Assembly: GCA_032716605.1 (NCBI GenBank) | Contig: CM064481.1 | Span: 22,004,811 to 22,068,810 of the forward strand | Source of the DNA: Paralithodes platypus | Lineage: Eukaryota; Arthropoda; Malacostraca; Decapoda; Lithodidae | DNA length: 64,000 bases | Reading direction: 5' to 3' | Part shown: positions 11,140 to 21,475 of the stretch, one piece after another | Numbering within the stretch: position 1 is the first letter of the stretch | How the letters are laid out: every line of letters begins with the position of its first letter | Program-made: the position numbers and the translations under genes | Notes under the pieces: generated by a model | Databases searched by the model: none | Seen by the model: only the letters and a program-made list of their open reading frames with translations | What the model was told of the DNA's origin: nothing

Positions 11140-13064
11140 TACTCTGTTGTAGTTATACTCCTGGTTATGATGAAATACCAATGAAAGTTTTAAGGTTTGT
11201 TATTACAGCTTTGTCTCCAGTTATAGGATATCTTTGTAACATGTCATTTTCCAGTGGTGTTTTTCCCGATTGCCTTAAAATTGCAAAAGTTACTCCTATA
11301 TATAAATCCGGAGATAGTTCAATCTTTAATAACTACCGTCCTGTGTCTGTACTCCCAGCTATGAGTAAAATCCTAGAAAAAATTATGCATACAAGGATTA
11401 CAGAGTTTTGTTCAACTAACAATATTATTAATGAGGCTCAGCATGGGTTTAGAAAAGGATGTTCAACAGAGTCAGCTTTATCATTATTTACTAACGATAT
11501 CCTCAAATCTTTTGATGACAAGCATTTTACAGTTGGTATATTTTTAGATCTATCCAAAGCATTCGATACTGTTGACCATCAAATCCTCCTAAAGAAACTC
11601 GAACATTATGGCATTAGAGGTACCATTAGCAAATGGTTTCACTCTTATCTAACTAATCGAAAACAGTATGTACAATATAAGGACAATTCATCTAATATGC
11701 AAATAATATCCTACGGAGTACCACAAGGTTCTATACTGGGTCCATTGTTGTTCATTTTATTTATTAATGATATTGTAAACTTAAGTATGTTATTTAAATA
11801 TATATTATTTGCTGATGACAGTACTCTGTACGCCAGTCACCGGGACTTGCGCTCTCTTATTGTTTCTATAAACAATTAACTTAAGAATGTACATAATTGG
11901 ATAACTACCAATAAACTTACACTAAATATTAATAAAACTAACTTTATAGTCTTTCACAGAAACAAAAACGTTCCAAATGATATGCAACCAATTAAATTTG
12001 GTAATCAATCAGTGAGAGAAGTGGAGAGCGTTAAGTTTCTGGGGATAACGGTGGACATAAAACTGTCTTGGAACTTACACATAAAGGACGTAACAAATAA
12101 ACTAAATAAACAATGTGGTATACTGTACTTAACACACCAATGTCTTGACTTAAATGCCCTAAAGCTTTTATATTATTCAGTAATTTATCCATTTCTCTTA
12201 TACTGTCATACAGTATGGGGAGCGACGGGTAAAAGTAAATTACAACCTGTTGAAGTTGCACAAAGAAAAGTTATATGAACAATTACATTTAGAACCAAAT
12301 ATGCTCACACCAATGAATTATTTCGACAACTTAATCTCTTAAAATTTGAAGATATTAACATATTTTGCAGTGCTATCTTTGTATACAAAGCATTAAATGG
12401 CTATAACAATGTGGAATTATTTAGACATCGTGAAAATGAAAGGTATGCATTAAGAAATATAAATTCTTTAAATATTCCCCTAATGACCTCTAGACAATCC
12501 CAGACATCAATAAAATACCATGGTGCGAAAGTTTGGAATCAGTTGTCTCCTGACTTACAAAATAAACCCACTCTGCCTAGTTTCAAAATATCACTCAAAT
12601 CTTCACTAATGTCTAAATATTAATCTTACTTAACATTTGACAATAAAACTGCCACAACCCTAAATTACAATCACCTTTATATCGGAAACAAATTAAGATA
12701 CTGTTCTGGTGTTGATCAATATGTAGGTACCGTACTGTATATAAGGCTGGGGTTTGCTCTACCCACAGCGGTCTGGTTCGGGGTGGTGGCTAGGTAATTA
12801 TACCTGGCCACTGTTCCGAATCCCTTCTTGCTGTGGCTGCGGGGCTGGGGCTGTGCCTCATTAGCTATAATTATATAATATTATATGTTTTAATAATCTT
12901 ACTGTATGTAAAATAACCATCGAGTTGTATTCAAGGTGCCTTTAAGAGAGATTGTTCTCAAAAGGCGCAGCCATGATATTATTTTATTGTAAAATTAACA
13001 TATATTGTATGTTTGATTGGCAAAATAAAAATTAATAATAATAATAATTAATAATAATAATAAA
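11140..13064 (+). mobile_element. 5'-truncated non-LTR retrotransposon, CR1/L2 group (Daphne/Crack-like)
   Basis: The element starts inside the reverse transcriptase (TPGYDEIP at about 11155), has its C-terminal domain, a 3' untranslated region of about 400 bp and ends in a TAA-type microsatellite tail at 13030-13063. 5' truncation with a simple-repeat tail is the usual product of target-primed reverse transcription. The assignment to the Daphne/Crack/L2 branch rests on the style of the motif [20 protein letters not shown] and the C-terminal VWNQLS region. Confidence 0.75.
11181..12623 (+). pseudogene. Reverse transcriptase of the 11140-13064 LINE, two nonsense codons
   Basis: One reading frame runs throughout and is broken only by TAA at 11877 and TGA at 12276. 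The translation shows fingers and palm of a non-LTR reverse transcriptase: PISKSG-type start, [20 protein letters not shown] (motif A), [10 protein letters not shown] (motif B), FADDSTLY (motif C, catalytic aspartates present), FLGITVD, and a C-terminal region ending in KSSLMSKY. The endonuclease is absent because of 5' truncation. Only two stops and no frameshift mean the copy is not very old. Confidence 0.85.
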
Positions 13065-13252
13065 GTAGTTGGCAACTCTTTTCAGAGGACAGAGACAGAG
13101 AATGACCACTGGGTAAATTTACTAAATGCATCTAGTGTTTGTTTCTCAATATATTCTTGATGATATCACAATTATTAGCTACATGATCACTCTACATTAT
13201 ATACCATGTTATTATGTATTATTTCAAGAGGCAGTATTGATCCCACTTAGCT

Positions 13253-13390
13253 ATGTATATACTCAGGCACATACCCCATTGCTGGAGGTGGCCGACTCGA
13301 GACAGAGCCCGAACAGAAACCTTTAAAGTTACAATTCTTAGGGTCCGGGATCACTTTCGCATTACCTCGCTCCTTTCTCTGTCTCGTTGA
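13253..13390 (-). mobile_element. Short deletion derivative of RTE-1 (3' tail joined to 5' region)
   Basis: Bases 13258-13310 resemble the 3' end of RTE-1 as seen at 14378-14430 and 38520-38570 (CTCAGGC-CA-CCCCAT and GCCGACTC-AGACAGAGC). After a 30-base gap, 13336-13385 resembles the RTE-1 5' region at 24200-24250 (TTCTTAGGGTCCGGGA and TCTGTCTCGTT). About 3.5 kb of the parent is missing between the two. Both parts are diverged from the full copies. Confidence 0.55.
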
Positions 13391-13635
13391 GTAGGAGCTA
13401 TTATTTACATTAAAAAGTGGGTAGTTGGCATCTAATATGTGTGCCCCCTAGGTTAGGCCTCAGCCAAGCAGGCCACCACATGTTCAGTAAGTAAGTGTCT
13501 AGCTTGTTGAAAATAAGCAAGGGTAAAGCTGACTTGGGCATCATGTCTGCAACTGACAGCATTTTTTTTGTTTGTATAAATTGTGATTTTTCATAGAAAA
13601 TGTGTTATCTTTTCTCCTTAAATTCTATCTATCTA

Positions 13636-14367
13636 CACTCTAACCTCCATTTAACGGACTCTGATTTAACGGATATCGGCAATAACGGTCAAAATATTTA
13701 GGCCGGACGAATCCGGATTCCTGGGCAGTCAATCCGTAGCTGTGCTAAGTCCGTCCGGTAGGTGGCGGGGCAGGCGCATGACGTGGTAAATTTTGGAGAG
13801 CCTCAGTCCGCCATTGTCTCTCTGGGAACAGATTGTGACCGCTGCCGCGCGATCTTTTGTGTGCTGACCCTTCCTGTGTACCTGGACTGCTATTCATCAT
13901 GGGGCCCAAGGATGAAAAACGCAAGCGAGTGAACCTAAGTGTGGCCAAAAAACTTGAATTAATAGCCAAACTGGAGAAAGGAGTGAGTGTGACGAATGTT
14001 TGTGAGGAATATGGGGTGGCCAAACAAACAGTGTCTGACATTAAGAAGGCCAAGCCAAAGTTATTAGCCTATGCCACGCAATATTGTGTTGACGCTTCAG
14101 CTAGCAAAAGTGGGAAAGTAAAGCCAACTTTTCATTTGTATACTAATAAAAACAATACATATTACCAGGATTTATTTCAGGTACAGTAAAAAAAAAAGGA
14201 TGCATAACAGTTAAATGTCACGATCCGGACACCTGTACTCAACACCGGATTTTTCTCAAGGAATTTCCGGAGTACATCCGGACTGGACATTATTTAGCAG
14301 CAACGGACATTTAGCAGCAACGGACAGGTGCTTGCACGCATTTGTCCGTTGAATGGAGGTTGCAGTG
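13636..14367 (+). mobile_element. Tigger/pogo-like DNA transposon, internally reduced
   Basis: The inverted ends read CACTSYAACCTCCATTYAAC on the left (13636) and, inverted, on the right (to 14367), with GGAC continuing both arms. TA dinucleotides flank both sides (13634-13635 and 14368-14369), as expected for the Tc1/mariner superfamily including pogo/Tigger. At 732 bp it is far shorter than an autonomous Tigger. It retains an N-terminal DNA-binding domain ORF. A full RTE-1 copy abuts its right TA. Confidence 0.8.
13899..14189 (+). CDS. CENP-B/pipsqueak-type helix-turn-helix protein fragment
   Basis: A 96-residue ORF starts MGPKDEKRKRVNLSVAKKLE and continues KLEKGVSVTNVCEEYGVAKQ, then TVSDIKK. 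This is the first helix-turn-helix of pogo/Tigger transposases and CENP-B-like proteins, which binds the element ends. The second CENP-B-type domain and the DDE catalytic domain are missing, and the last 25 residues do not match anything I recognise. It lies inside the element at 13636-14367. Translation could begin 42 bases upstream in the same frame, but the Met at 13899 matches the usual family start. Confidence 0.6.
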   Translation: MGPKDEKRKRVNLSVAKKLELIAKLEKGVSVTNVCEEYGVAKQTVSDIKKAKPKLLAYATQYCVDASASKSGKVKPTFHLYTNKNNTYYQDLFQVQ

Positions 14368-15147
14368 TATCTATATGCTCAGGCCCAATCCCCATTTTGG
14401 GGGTAGCCGACTCAAGACAGAGCAAGAACAGGGAAAACACAAAAAGAACATAAAACAACAAATAAACACAGATAAAAAGCACAAACTCACACACATCCAG
14501 GTCACCCAGGAGAAGACCCAGAGACCAGGGTCACCAAGGTCGCTCCAGCATTCCCCCGGCCCCTGACCACCTGGAGAGGTTCCGATCTCGGCAGGCAGAG
14601 ATGCAGTGGAGCCAAAGCCACAAGCCCTCCCACCACACTTCCAGGCGCACCCTTCATATTAATCGTCTCCCCGGGCCAGGCGCCTGATGGACTATTATCT
14701 AGTCCAACTTGCGCCCGACCCCTTACTCCAAATGACCACGTGTTCACTCAACTATTCACAAACATTCTCCATTCACTCATGTCCACCACCACTTCCCCTG
14801 CCTGATCTATAGTCATTCCTCTATCATCCAAAGCCTTTCTTACACAGTCTCTCCATCTCAATGGGGGTCTTCCTGCCCTTCTATCTCCCCTTGTACCTGA
14901 CTCACATATTATCTTTGTAAGCCTTTCATCTCCCATTCGTTCAACATGACCATACCAGCTCAGCACCCTTCTGTCCACTCTGGCTGACAAATGTTCCTGC
15001 TGCCCCACTCTCCTACGTATCTCTTCATTCCTCAATCTGTCTCTACGAGTAACTCCACACATACTCCTCAAGCAGCCTATGTAAGTATTACCCAGCACAA
15101 GAGGCAAGATATTTGGTTCCAACTTCAAGAGGAAATAGGTGGGGAAG

Positions 15148-16078
15148 ATGGTGAATGAAGGTGACGAGGGGGCTGTGGGGGGGAGGGGTGATAAAGGCGG
15201 GAGTGACGAATCGGAGGGAGAGCCGGATTTTCCCGGTTTCATGACAACATGGACGACTGAGGACACAGGTAAATTTTGCTTCATGCTGTTGAACAAAATC
15301 AGGAACTTGGAAGACAGAGTGACCGGCTTGGAGATAGTTAAGAAGGAAATTGTTACAGAGAATGGTGAGTTGAAGAACAGGTTGGAGTCAGTGGAGAGAG
15401 AAAAGGCAGTGATAATGACTAGGCTAGACGCCAGTATCTCTGAAGGTAAAAATGCTTGGGGCATGACTAGAGACCAAGTGGTAAAAGATTTAGACAGTGT
15501 AAGGAAGGCACACAGTGACGAATTCAGGAAGATATTGGATGAACAGAAACAGCAAGATGTTAGGATAAAGGACCAGGTAAAAAGTATGGTTAAGCAAGGC
15601 ATCCTCGAAAACTCTCAGGCCATCCAGGAAGAAAGTCGTAGGGCTAACTGCCTCATAATATCAGGGGTGGAAGAAAAGGAGGAACTAGACTGGACAAAAC
15701 GAAAAGAGCAGGATGAAGGTCGCATCAACAAGATTCTGGAATCTATTAAAGATGAGGAGGACACCTGGAAGGAGGAAATATCAGACATGTTTAGGCTGGG
15801 AAAATATACAAAGGAATACAATAGACTGGTAAAAATCGAATTTAAGTCAAGAAGGACATAAGGACAGAAGGGCAGTAGCGGCTAGGCTAAAAGGGTTAGA
15901 GGGTAAGGACAAAATCTACATCAGGCGATACTTACCAGAAGAAGAGAGAAAGAAGGAGGCTGAACTAAGGAAAACCGCCAAGGAGGAAAATAGCAAGAGG
16001 ACAGAACAAGAAAAGAATAAGTTTTTTTACGGAGTAAGAAAGGGGAAGATTATGAAACTTTCGGTAAAAAGAAACTAA
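15148..16078 (+). pseudogene. CR1 ORF1 protein, one frameshift
   Basis: The first frame (15148-15861) starts MVNEGDEGAVGGRGDKGG, followed by a heptad-like coiled coil (LNKIRNLEDRVTGLEIVKKE onward) and by RRANCLIISGVEEKEELDW, the start of the RRM-like and C-terminal region of ORF1 proteins. Near 15856 the frame shifts; the homology continues in the next frame as HKDRRAVAARLKGLEG and RRYLPEEERKKEAELRK, to a stop at 16076. ORF1 proteins of this type bind RNA and act as nucleic acid chaperones. No zinc knuckle is seen. I chose the ATG at 15148 because the open frame before it has only a GTG. Confidence 0.75.
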
Positions 16079-18978
16079 AAGTAAAAGAGGGTAGGGAACA
16101 GACCGCCGCAGTTAAGGGGCTTGGAGCAGGTAATGGGGGACTAGAAAGTATAAGGATTCTATATAGCAATGTCGATGGGCTAATCTCTAAGAAACTAGAA
16201 CTAACAGACTTACTCAATACTAAGAAACCAGAAATAGTATGTCTCACTGAGACAAAACTAAGAGAAGACCTCGATATAAATTTGCTAGGATGGTCTGAAT
16301 ACAGGATTTGGAGGAGGGACAGAAAATTTCGACATGGAGGTGGAGTGTGCATCCTTACTAGGAAAGATTTGATTGTGTCTGAGATAAAACTAGTAACTTC
16401 AACAGCAGAAGTTTTAGCAATAGAGATTGGTGGAAACGAAAAAATAGTGGTGATAGTAGCGTATGTACCTCCCAAGACGAAGACATGGGGTAAGGAGGAG
16501 CATAGCCTAATGCGTAAGGAAACAATTAGTGTGCTAGGAAATATCTTGGCTTCAAAGAATGAAATAGTCATGTGTGGGGACTTTAACTGCAAGGAAGTGA
16601 ATTGGGAAGATCTTGAAGCCGGAGCAGGGGAGGAAAGTTGGAGCTATGAATTTTTAAGTATGGCCATGGAAAATTCTATATACCAACATGTAAAAGAGTC
16701 AACAAGAGTAAGGGGAAGTGATCAACCAGCTAGATTGGACCTTCTATTCACAAGAAGGGAGGAGGAGGTTCAAAGTATTCAGTACCTATGCCCACTAGGA
16801 AAAAGCGACCATGCAGTTCTAGACATAGACTTACTATTGAAGTATAATCTACCCAAGGGAAGGGAAAAGCACAAGGAAAATCACTGGATGTATTCCAGAA
16901 CCGATTTCGTAGGACTACGGGATTTTTTCAAGTCACAAAATTGGGATCAGGTGTTATCTGAAAGTGAGGTAGACAAAAAACTCAAGGCATTCATGGAGAT
17001 CTATGATACTGGTATAAAAACTTTTGTCCCTAAGTACATTAATAAAAGGAAAAAAAGTAATCGCAAAGTATGGTTTAACCGCGAATGTAGGCAAGCACAG
17101 GAAGCAAAAAACAAAGCCTGGAAAAAGATGAGAAACTGGGATTCGGAAGATAACAGGCAAAAGTATAAAGAGGAGAGAAACAAATACACAGAAATGAGGA
17201 GGAGGTCAGAGGCAAACCATGAGAAAGGGATAGTGGAGAACTATGAAAAGAATCCAAAAATGTTTTTCAAGTTTGTAAACGGCAAAAGGAAGATAAAAGC
17301 CACGATCGTTAAGATTAAAAGTGGAAACAGAATCATAGAAGAGGATACAGAGATTGCGGAAGAACTAAATAGAAATTTTGCATCAGTATTTACAAAAGAA
17401 GGAGAATTCATGGCACCAGAAACCAATGAGATAGGTACAGAGGAAATGCCGGAAGTAACATTTAACAGACCAGAGCTCATAGACAAAATGAGTAAGGTGG
17501 ATCCAAACAAAGCCGCTGGACCGGACGGAGTATCAGGCTGGATTATTAAAGAAAATGCTATGGAACTGAGTATACCGTTATATGACATAATGACCAAATC
17601 ATTGGACACAGGGATAGTACCTACAGAATGGAAAAGAGCAAACATTATTCCTATATTTAAGGGAAGAAGCAGAGATAAACCACTGAACTATAGACCTGTA
17701 TCACTATTGAGCATCCTCATGAAGATTCTGGAAGGATTAATAAGGGACAAATGGGTGAACTACCTGGAATCCAAAAGATTAATTACTGACCGACAATTTG
17801 GATTCAGAGGTGGAAGATCATGTGTAAGCAACTTGTTGAGTTTTTACTCTAGAGTAATAGACACAGTGGACAAGAGGGAAGGATGGGTAGACTGTGCCTA
17901 CCTAGACTTTAAAAAGGCATTTGACAAAGTTCCACACAAGAGATTGCTGTGGAAATTAAAACATGAGGGAAAAGTAGGAGACAAACTGCTGAAATGGATG
18001 GAGAGCTACCTTAGCGGAAGACAGATGAGAACAACAGTAAGGGGGAAATCGTCAAACTGGACTCAAATTACGAGTGGGGTACCACAAGGATCTGTTCTAG
18101 CCCCAATCATGTTTCTAATATTTGTAAATTACTTACCTGAGGGACTAACAAGCTACATGAGTATGTTTGCGGACGATGCTAAGCTGCTTAAAATGATCAG
18201 AACCCAGGAGGATTGCCTTGAGCTCCAAGCAGATTTGCAAAAGATCCATGAATGGAGCATCAAATGGAATATGGAGTTCAATGCAGGGAAATGTAAGACT
18301 CTAGAAATGGGTAAAAGCAAGTACAGACCTAGAAAAGATTATAAACTAGGAAACGAAGTGATTCCCAAAGCAGAAAAAGAAAAAGACTTGGGGATAGAAT
18401 TTAGGGATAACATGTCTCCAGAAAGCCACGTAAATAAGATAGTGAGAGAATCACTAGCATTATTGGCAAATGTCAGGATGTCTTTCAATTATCTTAATGA
18501 AAACACCATGAAACAAATAATAACGGCAATAATAAGACCCAGGATGGAATATGCATCTGTAGTGTGGTCCCCTCACTTGAAGAAACATATCCACAACATT
18601 GAGAGGGTACAGAGAGCAGCTACGAGGATGATCCCAGGTTTGGAAAATTTGGAGTACCAAGAGAGGCTCGAGAGATTGAATCTACCTACACTGGAACAGA
18701 GAAGGAAACGAGGACAGCAAATTCAGATATATAAATGTGTTAGAGGTATTGACAAAATCGACCAAGAAAACTTCATAGAGAGGGATGGAGGTGAGAGGAC
18801 AAGAGGTCACAGCTACAAACTAAAAGTGCTAAATAGTAAATCTGATCTGAAAAGTAAAAGATTTCCTACCAACTCTATTAGTGGGTGGAACAAATTGCCA
18901 GCCGAAGTAGTGTCTGCACCATCAGTGCATAGTTTCAAAGCACGGTATGACAAACATATCTTAGGAGGCGGGAATTAA
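16021..18978 (+). CDS. CR1 ORF2: endonuclease-reverse transcriptase, uninterrupted
   Basis: The frame is open from 16021; the first internal Met is at 16282 and gives 898 residues, but the endonuclease begins before it (ILYSNVDGL at 16156), so the true start must be upstream or by reinitiation after ORF1. Endonuclease motifs: LTETKL, GDFNCKEVNW, SDHAVLDID. Reverse transcriptase: NYRPVSLLSILMKILE, AYLDFKKAFDKVPHKRLLWK, GVPQGSVLAPIMF and MFADDAKLL at 18163, with both catalytic aspartates. The C-terminal part has PRMEYASVVWSPHLKKHI and ends in HILGGGN. One oddity is NYLPEG where the clade usually has NDLPEG. No stop or frameshift is seen, so it looks recently active. Confidence 0.85.
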   Translation, partial: VFLRSKKGEDYETFGKKKLKVKEGREQTAAVKGLGAGNGGLESIRILYSNVDGLISKKLELTDLLNTKKPEIVCLTETKLREDLDINLLGWSEYRIWRRDRKFRHGGGVCILTRKDLIVSEIKLVTSTAEVLAIEIGGNEKIVVIVAYVPPKTKTWGKEEHSLMRKETISVLGNILASKNEIVMCGDFNCKEVNWEDLEAGAGEESWSYEFLSMAMENSIYQHVKESTRVRGSDQPARLDLLFTRREEEVQSIQYLCPLGKSDHAVLDIDLLLKYNLPKGREKHKENHWMYSRTDFVGLRDFFKSQNWDQVLSESEVDKKLKAFMEIYDTGIKTFVPKYINKRKKSNRKVWFNRECRQAQEAKNKAWKKMRNWDSEDNRQKYKEERNKYTEMRRRSEANHEKGIVENYEKNPKMFFKFVNGKRKIKATIVKIKSGNRIIEEDTEIAEELNRNFASVFTKEGEFMAPETNEIGTEEMPEVTFNRPELIDKMSKVDPNKAAGPDGVSGWIIKENAMELSIPLYDIMTKSLDTGIVPTEWKRANIIPIFKGRSRDKPLNYRPVSLLSILMKILEGLIRDKWVNYLESKRLITDRQFGFRGGRSCVSNLLSFYSRVIDTVDKREGWVDCAYLDFKKAFDKVPHKRLLWKLKHEGKVGDKLLKWMESYLSGRQMRTTVRGKSSNWTQITSGVPQGSVLAPIMFLIFVNYLPEGLTSYMSMFADDAKLLKMIRTQEDCLELQADLQKIHEWSIKWNMEFNAGKCKTLEMGKSKYRPRKDYKLGNEVIPKAEKEKDLGIEFRDNMSPESHVNKIVRESLALLANVRMSFNYLNENTMKQIITAIIRPRMEYASVVWSPHLKKHIHNIERVQRAATRMIPGLENLEYQERLERLNLPTLEQRRKRGQQIQIYKCVRGIDKIDQENFIERDGGERTRGHSYKLKVLNSKSDLKSKRFPTNSISGWNKLPAEVVSAPSVHSFKARYDKHILGGGN

Positions 18979-19302
18979 CGAGCATGCTCACTCCCGCAAA
19001 TACAACTAGTGTAAGTACATCCAGCCCTCTTTTCTCCTTTTTCTTCAGAGCCCATGTCTCAGCTCCATACATCACTGTTGGCACAACAATTCCTTGATAC
19101 AGTGCACTTTTTACTTTCACTCCGAGATTTCTCGTCTTCCACATACTTCCCATTGCTCCGAAAACCTTCCTTCCTTCACACACTCTCTGTTTTACCTCCA
19201 CTTCCATACCTCCACTCCTGCTTATCGTTCCTCCTAGATATTTAAAACACTCTACTTGTTCCAATATTTCCCCATCCAGCCTCACATCTAGATTCACCCT
19301 AT

Positions 19303-21475
19303 CTATCTATCTATTGCCTGACGCCGTGATCCCCGAAGGGGTGGCCACGAACGAACCGCCCCCATGCACCTCTGTCCCCAGTCAGTCGACGCCCCTCCCC
19401 CCAACCAGCACCGCCTTCGTTCATGTAGTTCCTCACTCCATCCTTCCACCTCATATTCGGTCTACCTCTTCCCCTCTGTCCCTCCACCTCGCTCTCGTAC
19501 ACCCTCTTAGTCATTCTCTCGCTTTCCATACGTTCCATATGGCCGAACCATCTCAAGTTGTTCCTTTTCACACTTTCCAGCACATCTACCTCCACACCAC
19601 ACCTCCTTCTTACTTCCTCATTAGTCTGTCTATCCCTCCATGTAACTCCGCACGCACTCCTTAAGTAATTCATTTCCACTGCTCTCACTCTTGGTCTGAG
19701 TCTCTCAACCAACGTCCATGCTTCGCTTCCGTAAGTCAGTGTCGGGATTACCACACTGTCATGCAAGGACTTCTTCACTTCCATACTGACCACCCTATTT
19801 CTTGTTACTGCTTTTAGCGTTTCTACAACCCTCTTCCCCTGTTGTACCCTCTCCCGCACCTCTTCATCCATAGTCCCATCTTTACTCAACACACTGCCCA
19901 GATACTTAAAAGAGTTGACGATCTCCATAGCCTGACCGTTCAGCTTCACCTCACACTCTGTGACTTCACCCCTTTCGAAGACCATAACCTTGCTCTTCCC
20001 CGTATTTACCTTCAAATTCCGTTTTTCGCACACTGTTCCAAACTCATTTACCAGACCCTGCAACTCCCATTCATTATCACTCATCAGAACTGTATCATCC
20101 GCAAACAGCAGTATAGGTAGCTTCCACTCAATTCCCTCCCTTTTCAGCGATACACCAACATCCACTGCTCTTGATAGTATTTCTTTCATAACTCCATCCA
20201 TATATACAGTAAACAACCACGGGGACATCACACACCCCTGTTTCAAACCAACATTCAGGTCAAAGAACTCGCTCTGCTCACTCTCCACACGTACTGCCGC
20301 CTTTGCACCCTCATACATGCTCTTCACTGCTTTCAGCAACTTGCCCTCTACTCCGTATATTCTAAGTACTTTCCACAAACCTTCTCTATCCACTCTGTCA
20401 TAGGCCTTCTCCAAGTCCATAAAGGCAACATACACCTTTTGTTTCTTCTCCAGATACTTCTCCACAACACAATTCAGGGTAAAAATCTGATCTACACATC
20501 CTCTTCCCTTCCTAAGACCTCCCTGCTCGTCGCCTATCCATTTCTCCGTTCTCACTCTCACTCTCTCAATCACTACCCTACTGTATACCTTCCCTACTAC
20601 GCTTAGAAGACATATTCCTTGGTGGTTACCACACACTCCTCTTTCCCCTTTGCCCTTATATAGGGGGACTATTATGCCAGTCTTCCAGTCATCGGGTGCA
20701 CTCCCCTTCTCCCATGCTAGTTTGCACATTTTCCATACCCATTCTATCACTATCTCACCATCATACCTCAACATTTCCCCACACACTCCATCTGTTCCTG
20801 GTGCTTTCCCCAACTTCACTCTTTTCATGGCTTCCCACACTTCTGACCTCCTGATCCCCACCTCCTCCTCCACTACTTCTCTTCTTCTCCCTCCCATACC
20901 ATATCCAGCTATGTTTGCTGGCTCTTCATTCCTTTCATTTAGCAACTCACTGAAGTACTCCCTCCATCTTTCGACTCTCTCTTGCTTCTCGGCTAGCATT
21001 CTCCCATTCTTATCTTTCACACCCTTACTGTTTCCCTTGCTACCTTCCCTAACTTTCTTGACTTCTTTCCAGAACAGTTTCTTACTCTCCCTCCATTTTA
21101 CACTCAGATTCCTTCCAAATTCTTCATCTACTCTTCTCTTACTTTCCTTCACTACTCTCTTCACCACCCTCTTACTCTCCACGTGCCTCGCTCGTTTCTG
21201 TCTCTCGGAATCTTCATTCCCTCTACTACCCAACCACTCTCTATATGCTTTCTTCTTTTCTTCCACAGCTATTCTTACCTCTTCTGTCCACCATGCTGTA
21301 CCTTTCACTCCCCCCCCTCTTCTCCTCACTCCACACACCTCCTCACATGCTGCACAGATCTCATCCTTAAACACCTTGCTCATCTCCTCCACTTCCTCCA
21401 TAACTTCCAGGTCGAACCCACCTAGTCGTCTTTCCACTGCTCTCCTGTACTCCTCCCTGACTTCCTTCTCCTGCA
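19303..21475 (-). mobile_element. RTE-2 LINE, 5'-truncated, inserted in RTE-1 copy A
   Basis: The insertion splits RTE-1 at ACCCTAT, which is repeated on both sides (19296-19302 and 21476-21482) and present once in copy B, so a 7-bp target duplication is visible. The 3' end is at the left and carries a GATA tail (ATCTATCTATCTATT on the plus strand). The 5' end is lost before the endonuclease. Confidence 0.9.
19311..21475 (-). CDS. RTE-2 reverse transcriptase, partial but open
   Basis: About 721 codons are open on the minus strand, ending GDHGVRQ and a stop just before the GATA tail. The N-terminal linker is rich in charged residues (KEVRIAVEEKKKAYREW-like). Reverse transcriptase motifs in order: APGTDGVCGEMLR, GIIVPLYKGKGERG, GLRKGRGCVDQIFTL, FMDLEKAYDRVDREGLWK, GLKQGCVMSPWLF, LLFADDTVLMSD. 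The C-terminus has NLRWFGHMERMESERMTKR, typical of RTE-group proteins. The endonuclease is missing by truncation. GIC in place of GIS within the NHQGICLLSV motif is also seen in the 50326 copy. Confidence 0.85.

Larger units (their letters stand above)
15084..19012 (+). mobile_element. CR1-clade LINE inserted in RTE-1 copy A
   Basis: Copy B of RTE-1 reads continuously AGCAGCTCATCTCC-ATCACATCC; copy A has about 3.9 kb of foreign sequence here instead, with roughly 10 bases of target lost. GTAAGTA occurs at both junctions (left near 15081, right near 19011), either a short duplication or the end of a 3' repeat tail. The element has two ORFs in the usual LINE order with a short 3' region after ORF2. 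The style FDKVPHKRLLWKL and the ORF1/ORF2 layout place it in the CR1 clade. Confidence 0.8.
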
